Translations under genes and position numbers: made by a program
Shown: positions 52,901-62,392 of the stretch, piece after piece
Layout of the letters: every line of letters starts with the position of its first letter
Position numbering within the stretch: position 1 is the stretch's first letter
Origin: an uncultured bacterium
GTDB taxonomy: Bacteria > Verrucomicrobiota > Lentisphaeria > Victivallales > UBA1829
Direction: 5' to 3'
Assembly: GCA_902778895.1 (NCBI GenBank)
Contig: CACYZF010000004.1
Location: 1-64,000, forward strand
Length of the DNA stretch: 64,000 nt
Notes under the pieces: generated by a model
Told to the model about the DNA's origin: nothing
The model's input: the letters and a program-made list of their open reading frames with translations, nothing else
Databases searched by the model: none

Positions 52901-53778
52901 ACTCATCCGGATCCATCCCGTACACCCCGGTCAATTACATCTTCCCGTTCCCGAAGATCCGGGCGCAGGGCACGCTCGCCGCCATCGGCTCGTGCTTCGC
53001 GCAGGACATCGCCCTGACCCTGCTCGACAGCGGCATGCGCGGCATGATCAATCCGAACGGGATTCTGTACAACCCGTACTCCATCAACGACGCACTGCAG
53101 CGGCTGGAATGCGGCTACACGGAGAGCGATTTCTTCGAGCTGAACAGCATGTGGCACTCATGGCGGCATCACGGGGCGTTCTCCGCCGCAAGCGCCGCCG
53201 AGGGGGCTGCAAACGCCAACGAATCCGCGAAACGGTTCCGCCGCGTGCTCAAAAAAGCCGATTTCTTCCTCATGACCGTGTCGACCGCGGTCGTCTACAA
53301 GCACATGCCGGAACGTCTCGTGGTCGCGAACTGCCACAAAGCGCCGGGCAACGAATTCGAGCAGTCCGTGCTGAGCTACGACACCTGCCGCGCCGCCATG
53401 CGGAACGCCTGCGAGATTATTCGTTCGTACAACGCAAAATGCCCGATCATCATCACGTTGTCGCCCGTACGGCACAATCCGGGCGACCTGACCACGAATT
53501 CGCTCTCGAAGGCTCGGTTGCGGGCGGCTGCCGCGGACGTCTGCGCCAAGGTCGACGGCTGTGCGTATTTCCCCGCGTTCGAGATCCTGAACGACGAACT
53601 GCGCGACTACCGTTTCTACGCCGAGGACATGCTCCATCCGTCCGAACTCGCGCGAAAGATCATCCTCGAACGCTTCCTAGACGCCTGCTTCATCCCGCGT
53701 GCCAAAGCCGACTACGAGGCGGCGGAACTCCGGCGGCGCCAGTCCCGGCATATCCCGATCGCGAAGCAGGAGGAATGA
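52897..53778 (+). CDS. GSCFA-domain protein
   Basis: A 293-residue protein carrying the GSCFA signature (IGSCFAQDIA near residues 29-38) followed by MINPNGILYNPYSI, and later TVSTAVVYK, HYN-like spacing and ITLSPVRH near 188. The final part has DMLHPSELARKII near 246-258, whose Asp and His could complete a hydrolase site. The GSCFA family is related to SGNH esterases, but its substrate is unknown. It overlaps recD2 and lies three bases before asnB. Confidence 0.85.
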   Translation: MNSSGSIPYTPVNYIFPFPKIRAQGTLAAIGSCFAQDIALTLLDSGMRGMINPNGILYNPYSINDALQRLECGYTESDFFELNSMWHSWRHHGAFSAASAAEGAANANESAKRFRRVLKKADFFLMTVSTAVVYKHMPERLVVANCHKAPGNEFEQSVLSYDTCRAAMRNACEIIRSYNAKCPIIITLSPVRHNPGDLTTNSLSKARLRAAAADVCAKVDGCAYFPAFEILNDELRDYRFYAEDMLHPSELARKIILERFLDACFIPRAKADYEAAELRRRQSRHIPIAKQEE

Positions 53779-53781
53779 CCC

Positions 53782-55713
53782 ATGTGCGGGATCGCAGGCT
53801 GTTTCAATCCGCGGACGCCGCCGGACGAAGCGTTTCTGCAGAGTCTATGCTGCACGATGCGCCAGCGGGGACCGGACGCGCGCGGCACGTATCTGGATGG
53901 CGCGCTCGGGCTTGCCCACACCCGCCTTTCCGTGATCGACCTTGACGGCGGCGCACAGCCCATGCACGGCGACGACGGGCGTTACACGCTCGTTTTCAAC
54001 GGCGAGATATTTAACTTTCGCGAGTTGCGCGCCGAACTGGAGCAGGCGGGCGAAATCTTTCATACCAAATCCGACACGGAAGTCCTGCTGCAACTCCTGA
54101 TCCGCGAGGGTGCGGACTGTCTCCCGCGCCTCAACGGCTTCTTTGCGTTCGCATTCTATGACGCGACGAAAAAAACGCTCCTGCTGGCGCGCGACTACCA
54201 TGGCGTGAAGCCTCTGTACTATTTCCATCTTCCGACCGGGGAATTCGGCTTCGCCAGCCGTTTCGGGACGCTCACGCTCTGTCCGGGGTGCCCGGAAACG
54301 GTCTCGCTTCCGGCGCTCGCCGACTACCTGGCGTTCCAATACATCCCCGCGCCCGCCACCATCCACGAAGGCGTAAAGAAACTGTGTCCGGGGACCGCGG
54401 TCGAATTTGAACTGGAAACGGGCGCGGTCCGCGAAATCGAACTGGGTGCGCAAATCCAAACTGGGCCGGACCTCGCGGTCTGCGCGGAGCATTTCACCTA
54501 CTTAGGCGCCTGCGGGACCGTATGGCACCTGCTTTCGGAGGCCGTGAAACGCCGCATGGTTGCCGATGTTCCGCTGGGCGTCTTCCTGTCCGGGGGACTG
54601 GATTCCGCTATCGTGGCAACCCTCGCCGCGAAGCATTCGACCGCCCCGCTGGAATGCTTCTCCATCGGATTCGACGATCCGCGCTACGACGAAAGCGCCG
54701 ACTGCAAGGCCACGGCCGCGCACCTCGCAAAAATCGCCCCGCACGGCCTGCATCACCATATCAAGACAGTTCAGCCGCAGGACTTCGACCTGCTGCCGAA
54801 GCTTGCCGCCGAGTTCGGCGAGCCCTACGCTGACGCGTCCATGCTGCCGTCGTACTTTCTGGCGGCGTTCGCCCGCGAACACGTTACGGTCGCTTTGAGC
54901 GGTGACGGCGCGGACGAGCTGTTCGGCGGATACGAACGCTACCGCGCGATGGCCGTACTCCAAAAACTGCGGACTTTCACCCCGGGCTTCCTTTGGAGCG
55001 CTGCGGCGGCATGCCTACCGGATTCGGGCGAACGGAGCAAGGCCGGGCGTCTGAAGCGCTTCCTGCGGCTCGGCGCGGTCTCCGGCGCGGCCGCACGCTA
55101 CGACGCCCTGATGTCGCATTTCGCGTCGGAATCCGTCGGCATGATCGCACCGGACCTCCGCCCGTATTTGAACACAAAACGCACACTCCCTGAAGCCTCT
55201 GAGCTCATGGCGTCGCTGATGGAGGACGATCTGCGCCGGTATCTGCCCGGCGATGTGCTGACGAAGGTCGACGTCTGCTCCATGGCCGCCTCGCTCGAGG
55301 TGCGGAATCCGTTCCTGGACCCGAAAGTCTCCACGTTCGCGCGCGCCCTCCCCGTTTCCTTCAAAATCCATAACGGCCGCCGCAAACGCATCCTCGGAGA
55401 CGCGTTCGCGGATTATCCATCCCCGGACCCCTCTGCAGACGGAGAACTGCAGGAACAGGGCATGGGTCTTCTTCCGCCGAAGCTCGCCCTGCGCCGCAAA
55501 CGCGGATTCGGCGTGCCGGTGGCGGCATGGTTCCGCACGGTTTGGCGCGACCGTCTGCGCGAAGCCCTGCTGGACGAGTTGCCGAAACACTGGACGGTGT
55601 TCGACCGCGCCGCATTGGAACGTCTCATCGACGAACATCAAAACGGCGGAAAAGACCGCTCCTACCTGCTGTTTTCCCTGCTGATGCTGTCGTTTCAGGG
55701 GAAAAACGCATAA
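53782..55713 (+). CDS. asnB: Asparagine synthetase (glutamine-hydrolysing)
   Basis: A 643-residue AsnB. Cys2 (MCGIAGCF) becomes the N-terminal nucleophile after Met removal; the glutaminase domain runs to about 210, with RGPDARGTYLDGALGLAHTRLSVIDL split across 28-53. The synthetase domain has the PP-loop SGGLDSA near 271-277 and ALSGDGADELFGGYERY near 371-387. The length is typical. It makes asparagine from aspartate, or, in some relatives, amidates cell-surface sugars. With the GSCFA gene next door, the latter cannot be excluded. Confidence 0.92.
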   Translation: MCGIAGCFNPRTPPDEAFLQSLCCTMRQRGPDARGTYLDGALGLAHTRLSVIDLDGGAQPMHGDDGRYTLVFNGEIFNFRELRAELEQAGEIFHTKSDTEVLLQLLIREGADCLPRLNGFFAFAFYDATKKTLLLARDYHGVKPLYYFHLPTGEFGFASRFGTLTLCPGCPETVSLPALADYLAFQYIPAPATIHEGVKKLCPGTAVEFELETGAVREIELGAQIQTGPDLAVCAEHFTYLGACGTVWHLLSEAVKRRMVADVPLGVFLSGGLDSAIVATLAAKHSTAPLECFSIGFDDPRYDESADCKATAAHLAKIAPHGLHHHIKTVQPQDFDLLPKLAAEFGEPYADASMLPSYFLAAFAREHVTVALSGDGADELFGGYERYRAMAVLQKLRTFTPGFLWSAAAACLPDSGERSKAGRLKRFLRLGAVSGAAARYDALMSHFASESVGMIAPDLRPYLNTKRTLPEASELMASLMEDDLRRYLPGDVLTKVDVCSMAASLEVRNPFLDPKVSTFARALPVSFKIHNGRRKRILGDAFADYPSPDPSADGELQEQGMGLLPPKLALRRKRGFGVPVAAWFRTVWRDRLREALLDELPKHWTVFDRAALERLIDEHQNGGKDRSYLLFSLLMLSFQGKNA

Positions 55714-55729
55714 TTTTTAACGTTTTGAT

Positions 55730-55757
55730 TTGCAAATCCGTCAAGGATAAGTATCTT
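55730..55757 (+). promoter_or_regulatory. Promoter of proA
   Basis: TTGCAA (55730-55735) and TATCTT (55752-55757) are 16 bases apart. A GC-rich palindromic stretch (GGGGCTCCGCGCCGCGGGGCC, split by its centre) follows in the leader at about 55780-55800 and may form a hairpin. Confidence 0.5.
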
Positions 55758-55861
55758 ATTATGCACAATCTTTCACACGGGGCTCCGCGCCGCGGGGCCG
55801 TCACGCCGGAAAATAGGTCGCACACGGCCGTCTCCGGCGCACCAAACTTCAGGGTTATCAG

Positions 55862-57148
55862 ATGATCTGCGAAACAAACAACGAAGCCGACATGCGGGAA
55901 GCGATGCACGAACTCGGGCTCCGCGCCCTCCGCGCTTCCCGTGCGCTCGCCGTTGCCGATTCCGCCAGCCGCACGCGCTGGCTGTTGGCGATGGCCGATG
56001 CGCTCGAACGCGACACGGACATCATTCTGGCCGCCAACGCCGAGGACCTGGCCGAGGCCAAGAAGAACGGCCTGGCCGCGCCGAAACTGGAACGCCTCAC
56101 CCTGACGCCGAAACGCGTCAGGGACGTGGCGGACGCCCTGCGCCATGTGGCCGGGCTCGACGATCCGGTCGGACGTATCCTCTCCAGCGTCACGCGTCCG
56201 AACGGCCTCCGCATCGACAAGGTTTCCGTGCCGATCGGTGTCATCGCGATCATCTACGAATCCCGCCCGAACGTGACGGTCGACGCCGCCGGGCTCTGCA
56301 TCAAGTCCGGCAACGCGGTCATCCTCCGCGGCGGCAGCGAGGCCTTCCGCTCGAACAACGCGCTCGCGAAGTGCATTTCCGACGCGGGCGTCGCCGCAGG
56401 CATGCCCGAGGGCGCGCTCCAGCTCGTGCCGTTCAAAGGCCACGCGGCCGTCTCCGCCATGCTGAAGATGGACGACTGCATCAATATGGTCATCCCGCGC
56501 GGCGGCGAACGCCTGATCCGCGCCGTGGTCGAACAGGCCACGATGCCCGTCATCAAGCATTACAAGGGCGTGTGCCATATCTTCGTGGACCATGTCTGCG
56601 ACCAGGACCAGGCGCTCACGGTCATCGAAAACGCCAAGTGCCAGCGTCCGAGCGTCTGCAACGCGCTGGAGACCATCCTCATCGACGCCTCGATTGCGCC
56701 CGAATTCGCGCCGAAGCTCGCCGCAAGGCTCGCGCAACTCGGCGTGACGATGCATGCCGACGAGGCGTTCGCGAAGCTCGCCGCGCCGGTCACGGTCGTC
56801 CCCGCCACCGAGGAGGACTGGCCGAAGGAATACGGTTCGCTCGACGTCACGGTCGGCATCGTCCCCGGCGTGAAGGAGGCCGTCGACCACATCAACCGCT
56901 ACGGTTCCGGTCACAGCGACAGCATCCTCACGACCGACGAGGCGAACGCAACCTTCTTCCTCGACAACGTCGATTCCGCGGCCGTGTACTGGAACGCATC
57001 CACGCGCTTCACCGACGGCGGCGAATTCGGCATGGGCGCGGAAATGGGCATCAGCACGGACAAGTTCCACGCGCGCGGCCCGATGGGGCTCCCCGAACTC
57101 ACCTCTTACAAGTACAAAATTTACGGGACGGGCCAGATCCGTTCCTGA
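55862..57148 (+). CDS. proA: Glutamate-5-semialdehyde dehydrogenase (ProA)
   Basis: A 428-residue enzyme that reduces glutamyl 5-phosphate in proline synthesis. The catalytic cysteine lies in PSVCNALET near residue 265, and the conserved ESRPNVTVDAAGLCIKSGN and LRGGSEAFRSN stretches are present. The C-terminal ASTRFTDGGEFGMGAEMGISTDK is diagnostic. No proB is adjacent. A strong terminator follows. Confidence 0.96.
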   Translation: MICETNNEADMREAMHELGLRALRASRALAVADSASRTRWLLAMADALERDTDIILAANAEDLAEAKKNGLAAPKLERLTLTPKRVRDVADALRHVAGLDDPVGRILSSVTRPNGLRIDKVSVPIGVIAIIYESRPNVTVDAAGLCIKSGNAVILRGGSEAFRSNNALAKCISDAGVAAGMPEGALQLVPFKGHAAVSAMLKMDDCINMVIPRGGERLIRAVVEQATMPVIKHYKGVCHIFVDHVCDQDQALTVIENAKCQRPSVCNALETILIDASIAPEFAPKLAARLAQLGVTMHADEAFAKLAAPVTVVPATEEDWPKEYGSLDVTVGIVPGVKEAVDHINRYGSGHSDSILTTDEANATFFLDNVDSAAVYWNASTRFTDGGEFGMGAEMGISTDKFHARGPMGLPELTSYKYKIYGTGQIRS

Positions 57149-57175
57149 TCCGTACCCTTACACTCCGCTCAAACA

Positions 57176-57207
57176 GCCGGGGACGCACACCCCGGCATGG
57201 CTTTTTT
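57176..57207 (+). terminator. Intrinsic terminator after proA
   Basis: GCCGGGG (57176-57182) pairs with CCCCGGC (57190-57196) around a 7-base loop, followed by a T run (57202-57207). An in-frame ATG of the next gene at 57197 falls inside this structure, so I place that gene's start later. Confidence 0.85.
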
Positions 57208-57235
57208 ACTGCAATTCACCTCACAGCGACAGAAC

Positions 57236-58561
57236 ATGAAACCGATCACAGCAGCGGTCATCACACTTGGCTGCCGGCTCAATCAGGCCGACAGCGCGCT
57301 CCTGAACGACAGACTCATCCGCCTCGGATTCCAGATCGTTTCCCCGGACGCGTCCAGCAGTCCGAACCTCATCCTCGTCAACTCCTGCACGGTCACCGAG
57401 ATGGCCTACAAGAAAAGCAAACAGGCGCTCCGTTCCATCCGGGCGGAAAATCCACAGTCTTTCATCGTCTTCACCGGCTGTGCCGCGGACGTGAGCAGGG
57501 ACGAACTGGAACAGAACCAGGACATCGACCTCGTGCTCACGAACGAGCAGAAGAAGGATATCGAAACCATTCTGCCCCAATACCTCGCTCTGCTGGAAAA
57601 ACGCGAAGCGCCCGCCGCGCCGAAGCTCGCGAAGGGCATTTTCGCCGAACAGGCGCAGGGTGTGTTCCCGTTCCGTTCCCGTGCGTTCATCAAGGTGCAG
57701 GAAGGCTGCAACAACAGCTGTTCGTACTGCATCGTCCCGACTGCGCGCGGCCCGGAGCGTTCGCGCGACCTGAAGGAGATCACAGCCGAGTTCAAAAAGG
57801 CGGTCGACGACGGCTTCCAGGAGATCGTGCTGACCGGCGTGAATACCTGCCACTACAAGGCGGGCAAAGTCGGGATGCCGGAACTGATCGACCGTCTGTG
57901 CGGGACCCCCGGCGACTTCCGCATCCGCCTGAGCTCCACCGAGCCCTGCGACGAGCTCTTCCCCATCGTGGACGCCATGAAACGCAACGCGGAGAAAGTC
58001 TGTGAATTCCTGCATCTGCCGCTTCAGAGCGGCTGCGACAGGATCCTGAAGGCCATGAACCGTCACTGCGACACCGCGAAATTCGCCGAATACGCCGCTT
58101 ACGCCCGCGAGGCGATCCCGAATCTCCACCTCGGTACGGACATCATCGTCGGGTTCCCCGGCGAGACGGACGCTGATTTCGCCGAATCGCTCAAATTCCT
58201 CCGCAAAACGGACTTCGCGAACATCCATGTCTTCCCGTATTCGCCGCGTTCCGGCACCCCGGCCGCGGACATGCCGGACAAAGTGCAGAAGACCGTGGTC
58301 GCGGACCGCATCGAACAGCTCAAGGCGCTGAAGGAGGAATGCGCGCAGAAGTTCGCGAAGAGCCTCGTCGGCTCGACCGGAGCCGTCCTGATTGAGACCA
58401 ACTGCAACAAGAAGGAACTCTGGGACGGCTGGTCAGGGAACTACGTCCGGACCATCGTGAGCAGCGAATCGGACATCGCCCGCAAGCTCCTCCGCGTGAA
58501 GTTCCTGCGGTTCCTTCCCGTCGGCGCGCTTTTTGCCGAAATAATCAACGAACCGGGTTGA
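57236..58561 (+). CDS. mtaB: tRNA t6A37 methylthiotransferase (MtaB)
   Basis: A 441-residue radical-SAM enzyme that adds a methylthio group to t6A37. The N-terminal UPF0004 domain opens with TLGCRLNQADS (C13), which is the MtaB form, and has further cluster cysteines in NSCTVTE and FTGCAADV. The radical-SAM motif is GCNNSCSYCIVP near residues 158-169. A TRAM-like region closes the protein. I chose the ATG at 57236, since the earlier ATG at 57197 lies in the proA terminator. The ribosome binding site is weak. Confidence 0.92.
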   Translation: MKPITAAVITLGCRLNQADSALLNDRLIRLGFQIVSPDASSSPNLILVNSCTVTEMAYKKSKQALRSIRAENPQSFIVFTGCAADVSRDELEQNQDIDLVLTNEQKKDIETILPQYLALLEKREAPAAPKLAKGIFAEQAQGVFPFRSRAFIKVQEGCNNSCSYCIVPTARGPERSRDLKEITAEFKKAVDDGFQEIVLTGVNTCHYKAGKVGMPELIDRLCGTPGDFRIRLSSTEPCDELFPIVDAMKRNAEKVCEFLHLPLQSGCDRILKAMNRHCDTAKFAEYAAYAREAIPNLHLGTDIIVGFPGETDADFAESLKFLRKTDFANIHVFPYSPRSGTPAADMPDKVQKTVVADRIEQLKALKEECAQKFAKSLVGSTGAVLIETNCNKKELWDGWSGNYVRTIVSSESDIARKLLRVKFLRFLPVGALFAEIINEPG

Positions 58562-58586
58562 TTTTCGCGTGATTCCGGTGTATCTT
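58558..58586 (+). promoter_or_regulatory. Promoter of recX
   Basis: TTGATT (58558-58563) and TATCTT (58581-58586) are 17 bases apart. The -35 box overlaps the mtaB stop codon. Confidence 0.6.
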
Positions 58587-58618
58587 TTTCCCTGAATCAA
58601 CACAGAAAGAACCCGGAC

Positions 58619-59143
58619 ATGCCCTCCGAAAAGAAAACCGCACTCGTCGCCGCAGTGGAGATCCTCGCCAAACGCCTCGTCTCCACCGCCGAACTGCGCT
58701 CGAAACTCGTTGCGAAGAAGCTCTTTTCGCCCGCGGAGATCGACGAGGCCGTGCTTGCGGTCAAGCGCATGGGGGCGCTCCATGACGATTTCCTCGCCGA
58801 GGATGTCGCACGGTCCTACCGTTCGCGCGGCTACGGTCCGGCACGCATCCGCATGGCGCTCCGCAAACGCGGCATCCCGAACGAGATCATCGAGCAGACG
58901 CTGAACACGAAAGACGAGGATGAACCGGTAACGCGCGGCGGATCCGGCTCCGGGCAGTCAGGAGACAGCGACAACGCGTTCGCCGTGCTCCACCGCAAGG
59001 CCGCGCAGTTCCGGCGCGAACCCGACGTGCACAAACGCAAGGCGAAGGCCGTGCGCTGTCTTGTCGGACGCGGATTCGCGTATGAAGACGCCATCGAGGC
59101 CGTGGACCGCTGGATGCGCGAGGAAGGGGCGGCCGAGGAATGA
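58619..59143 (+). CDS. recX: RecX-family regulator
   Basis: A 174-residue helical-repeat protein of the RecX family, which controls RecA filaments. Visible are the first repeat (AVEILAKRLVSTAELRSKL, about 10-28), the diagnostic VARSYRSRGYGPARIRMALRKRGI near 62-85, and a third repeat near 140-165 (VGRGFAYEDAIEAVDRWM). A Gly/Ser-rich linker (104-118) splits repeats two and three, longer than usual. It overlaps the next gene by four bases. recA is not in the window. Confidence 0.88.
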   Translation: MPSEKKTALVAAVEILAKRLVSTAELRSKLVAKKLFSPAEIDEAVLAVKRMGALHDDFLAEDVARSYRSRGYGPARIRMALRKRGIPNEIIEQTLNTKDEDEPVTRGGSGSGQSGDSDNAFAVLHRKAAQFRREPDVHKRKAKAVRCLVGRGFAYEDAIEAVDRWMREEGAAEE

Positions 59144-60936
59144 ACCTGTCGTCTTTCCTGCGCTATCTCCTGTACGCGGCCCTGCTGTGTCCGCTTTTCC
59201 TGACGCTCTGCGCCTGCGGAGACGGGGACAGGGATGCCGCCACGGAAAAACGCGTGGTGATGAGTCTCGGCAAGCAGATCAACACGCTCGATCCCGCGCT
59301 CGCCGCCGACACCACCAGCCAGTACGTCTGCGGTGCGTTCTACGACACGCTCCTGCAATACCGTTACACCGAGGGCGAATACCAGCTGGAACCCTGCATG
59401 CTGTCCTCCATGCCGGAAGTCTCGCCCGACGGCACCGCCTACACCTGCACGCTCCGCGACGACCTCTTCTTTCAGGACGGCGAAGTCTTTGCGAACGAGG
59501 ATAAATCCGCTCGGAAGATCACGGCCCGCGATGTCGCGTTCTCCATTCTGCGCCTCGCCGACACGCGGCTGCGTTCGCCCGGATTCTGGCTGATCCGCGA
59601 CCGCATCCGCGGCCTGAATGCGTTCCAGAAACGCACGGAAGCGGCGGCGGAAGGCGATCTCTCGCCCTATGATGATTTGTGCGAGGGATTGGAAATCCGG
59701 GACGACCGCACGCTCGTGATCCGCCTGGAAAAGGCCGATCCGAGGTTCCTGTACGCGCTTGCACTGCCGTACACCGCGGTCGTTTCCCGCCGCGTGCTGG
59801 AGCATTACGGCGACGATTTCGCGGACCATCCGCAGGGATCCGGTCCGTTCCGCCTGACACGCTGGGAGAAGGACTACATCATCGAAATGGCGCGATACGA
59901 CGGCTATCACGCGGAATCCGACGGGCGCACGCTGCCCGCCGCCGACCGCGTCTCCTGCTACCTCGTGAAACAGCCCCTCGCCTCGTGGCTGATGTTCCTG
60001 CAGGGCCGACTGGACCTGTATGTGCCGGACAGCGAGTGTTTCGAGGCGGTCGTGAACAAGGATCTGGAACTGTCGCCCGCGCTGCGCGGACGCGGCATCC
60101 GCCTGCTTTCCCGTCCCCAGCTCGAGACCAACTACATCGGCTTCAACTTCACCGATCCGCTCCTCGGCGGCAATCCGCACCTCCGGCGCGCGATCACGCT
60201 CGCGTTCGACCGCGAACGCCGCATCGAACACTCCGGGAGCCGTTTCTCCGCCGCCTACGGGCCGGTCCCGCCGGGCGTACCGGGGGCCGTCACGGAGCCG
60301 CATCCCGAGCTCGGGCACCGCGATCTCGCCGCTGCGAAACGCGAGCTCGAACTGGCGGGGTACAAGGACGGCATCGACCCGAAGACCGGGCGCGCGCTCG
60401 TGATTACGTTCGACCAGACCGGTAGCGACACGTTCTACCGCCAGACCGCCGAGCTGATGGCGAATGACATGAAGGAGATCGGGATCGAAATCCAGCCGGA
60501 GTTCAACACATGGCCGCGTTTCGTGCAGAAGCTCCGCGCGGGCAGCATCCAGCTATTCCGTTACTCCTGGACTGCCGACTACCCCGACGCCGAAAACTTC
60601 CTCCAACTGTTCTACGGCGAGAACGCCGGCGGCTGCAACCGCGTGAACTACCGTTCGGCGGAGTACGACGCCATGTACCGCGAATTCCTCGCGGTCTCCG
60701 ATCCCGCCGAATACGCCGCCAAATCGCGCGAAATGATCCGGTTCCTGCAAGGCGAATGCCCCTGGATATTCGAGACGCACACCATGTGCTTCGTGATGGC
60801 GCACGAATGGCTCTCCGGCTACATGCCGCACGATTTCGCGTTCAACCGCTGGAAATACCTCAGCGTCGATCCCGCGGCGCGCGTGCAGAAGATCAAATCG
60901 TTCAAGCCGTTCTCCATGAACGAGCTGACGTACTGA
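59140..60936 (+). CDS. Peptide-type ABC transporter substrate-binding lipoprotein
   Basis: A 598-residue protein of the SBP_bac_5 (OppA/DppA-like) family. An N-terminal signal with lipobox LCAC (Cys about 27) should anchor it to the membrane. The mature part begins VVMSLGKQINTLDPALAADT, typical of the family, with the DGTAYTCTLRDDLFFQDG stretch near 110-127 and the late YRSAEYDAMYREFL and RFLQGECPWIFETH segments. It binds peptides or similar ligands for an ABC importer. No permease or ATPase genes are adjacent, so it probably works with a transporter encoded elsewhere. Confidence 0.9.
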   Translation: MNLSSFLRYLLYAALLCPLFLTLCACGDGDRDAATEKRVVMSLGKQINTLDPALAADTTSQYVCGAFYDTLLQYRYTEGEYQLEPCMLSSMPEVSPDGTAYTCTLRDDLFFQDGEVFANEDKSARKITARDVAFSILRLADTRLRSPGFWLIRDRIRGLNAFQKRTEAAAEGDLSPYDDLCEGLEIRDDRTLVIRLEKADPRFLYALALPYTAVVSRRVLEHYGDDFADHPQGSGPFRLTRWEKDYIIEMARYDGYHAESDGRTLPAADRVSCYLVKQPLASWLMFLQGRLDLYVPDSECFEAVVNKDLELSPALRGRGIRLLSRPQLETNYIGFNFTDPLLGGNPHLRRAITLAFDRERRIEHSGSRFSAAYGPVPPGVPGAVTEPHPELGHRDLAAAKRELELAGYKDGIDPKTGRALVITFDQTGSDTFYRQTAELMANDMKEIGIEIQPEFNTWPRFVQKLRAGSIQLFRYSWTADYPDAENFLQLFYGENAGGCNRVNYRSAEYDAMYREFLAVSDPAEYAAKSREMIRFLQGECPWIFETHTMCFVMAHEWLSGYMPHDFAFNRWKYLSVDPAARVQKIKSFKPFSMNELTY

Positions 60937-60957
60937 ACCCCGGACCTCCCGGACCGG

Positions 60958-62385
60958 TCAGAACCGGAAATAGATAAAGGGACTTTGCGACCCCGCGGCG
61001 ATCCGCGCGACGGCCAGCACGAAGAGTGCCACCAGCCACACATTGCAGAGGACGGTGCCGAGCCCCTGTCTGAAGGTAACGGTTTCCCCCTCCGTCTGCT
61101 CCGGGAACGCGATCCACTTGCGGAACATCGGCACGGCGCAGAAAAGCGCAACGGCGAAGGTCAGCGTTTCGATCAGCGTGCAGCACTGCGAGCCGCTGTA
61201 CAGCACGGATTCGCCGCCCGGCATCCCGAACATGCGCTTTACGATGCGGCAGGCGTCGCCGAGCGTTTCCTCCCGGAAAAGGATCCAGCCGAAAAAGAAG
61301 ATCCCGACGGTATAGACGTGCTGAACCGCGGCGCCGATGCCGCCGAACTGCTTCTTGTGGAATCCCGTGAGCTTCTCCAGCATGATGAAGAGGCCGTGCC
61401 AGAGGCCCCAGATGACGAAGTTCCAGGCCGCGCCGTGCCAGATGCCCGTCAGCGTAAAGACGATGAGGAGATTGCACAGGTTGCGGGCCTTGGAAACCCT
61501 GTTCCCTCCCAGCGGGATATACACATACTCCTTGAACCAGGTGGAGAGGGAGATGTGCCAGCGGCGCCAGAACTCGGTGATGGAACGGGAGATATAAGGA
61601 TAGTTGAAGTTTTCGAGGATCCGGAAGCCGAACATCTGACCGAGGCCGATCGCCATGTCGGAATACCCGGAGAAATCGTAATAGATCTGGAACGTGTACG
61701 CGGCCACGCCGATCCATGCGCACCAGCCGGGGAAATAGCTTCCGCCATTCTCCAGCAGACGGTCCGCGACGACGCTCAGGGTGTCCGCGATCAGGATCTT
61801 CTTCGCCAGGCCGGCGATGAAGCGTTTGACCCCGTACGCGAAGAGCGGCATGGAGACGGTGCGGCGGTTCAGCTGCTGCTCCATGTCGTGGTATTTCAGG
61901 ATCGGGCCGGCGATCATCTGCGGGAAGAAGGAGATGAACAGAAGCAGCTTGAAGAAATCCCGCTGCGGCGCGGTCTCTTTCCGGTAAACGTCGAAGACGT
62001 AGGAGACGGACTGGAAGATGTAGAAGGATATCCCGATCGGAAGTGCGATGTGGAGCAGGTCCAGATGCCCGTGGAAGAGCGCGTTGAAGTTGCCGATCAG
62101 GAAGTCCATGTATTTGCAGAAGCACAGCGCCCCGAAATCCGCCAGGAGCGCCAGCGCGAAGAAGAGTTTGCTCCATATTCCGCCGAGGCCGATCAGGAGC
62201 GCGGCGAAATAGTTGACCACCACGATCGCAAACATCAGGATGCAGTACTGCGGCTCGCCCCATGCGTAGAAGACGAAGCTGGCCGCCAGCAGAACGTAAT
62301 TCCGCATGTCCTCGCGGACCAGATAATACAGCGCCAGGACCGCCGGGAGGAAGTAGAAAATGAAAACCAGAGAAGAAAAGATCAT
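60958..62385 (-). CDS. MBOAT-family O-acyltransferase, AlgI-like
   Basis: A 475-residue polytopic membrane protein of the MBOAT family. The N-terminus MIFSSLVFIFYFLPAVLALYY split over two helices is typical of AlgI and DltB relatives. EFWRRWHISLSTWFKEYVYI near 268-287 and the catalytic-histidine segment TGIWHGAAWNFVIWG near 317-331 are diagnostic. AlgI-type proteins pass acetyl groups across the inner membrane for exopolysaccharide acetylation. The AlgJ/AlgX-like gene lies 7 bases upstream on the same strand, forming the expected pair. Confidence 0.92.
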   Translation of the reverse strand: MIFSSLVFIFYFLPAVLALYYLVREDMRNYVLLAASFVFYAWGEPQYCILMFAIVVVNYFAALLIGLGGIWSKLFFALALLADFGALCFCKYMDFLIGNFNALFHGHLDLLHIALPIGISFYIFQSVSYVFDVYRKETAPQRDFFKLLLFISFFPQMIAGPILKYHDMEQQLNRRTVSMPLFAYGVKRFIAGLAKKILIADTLSVVADRLLENGGSYFPGWCAWIGVAAYTFQIYYDFSGYSDMAIGLGQMFGFRILENFNYPYISRSITEFWRRWHISLSTWFKEYVYIPLGGNRVSKARNLCNLLIVFTLTGIWHGAAWNFVIWGLWHGLFIMLEKLTGFHKKQFGGIGAAVQHVYTVGIFFFGWILFREETLGDACRIVKRMFGMPGGESVLYSGSQCCTLIETLTFAVALFCAVPMFRKWIAFPEQTEGETVTFRQGLGTVLCNVWLVALFVLAVARIAAGSQSPFIYFRF

Positions 62386-62392
62386 GGCCCGA

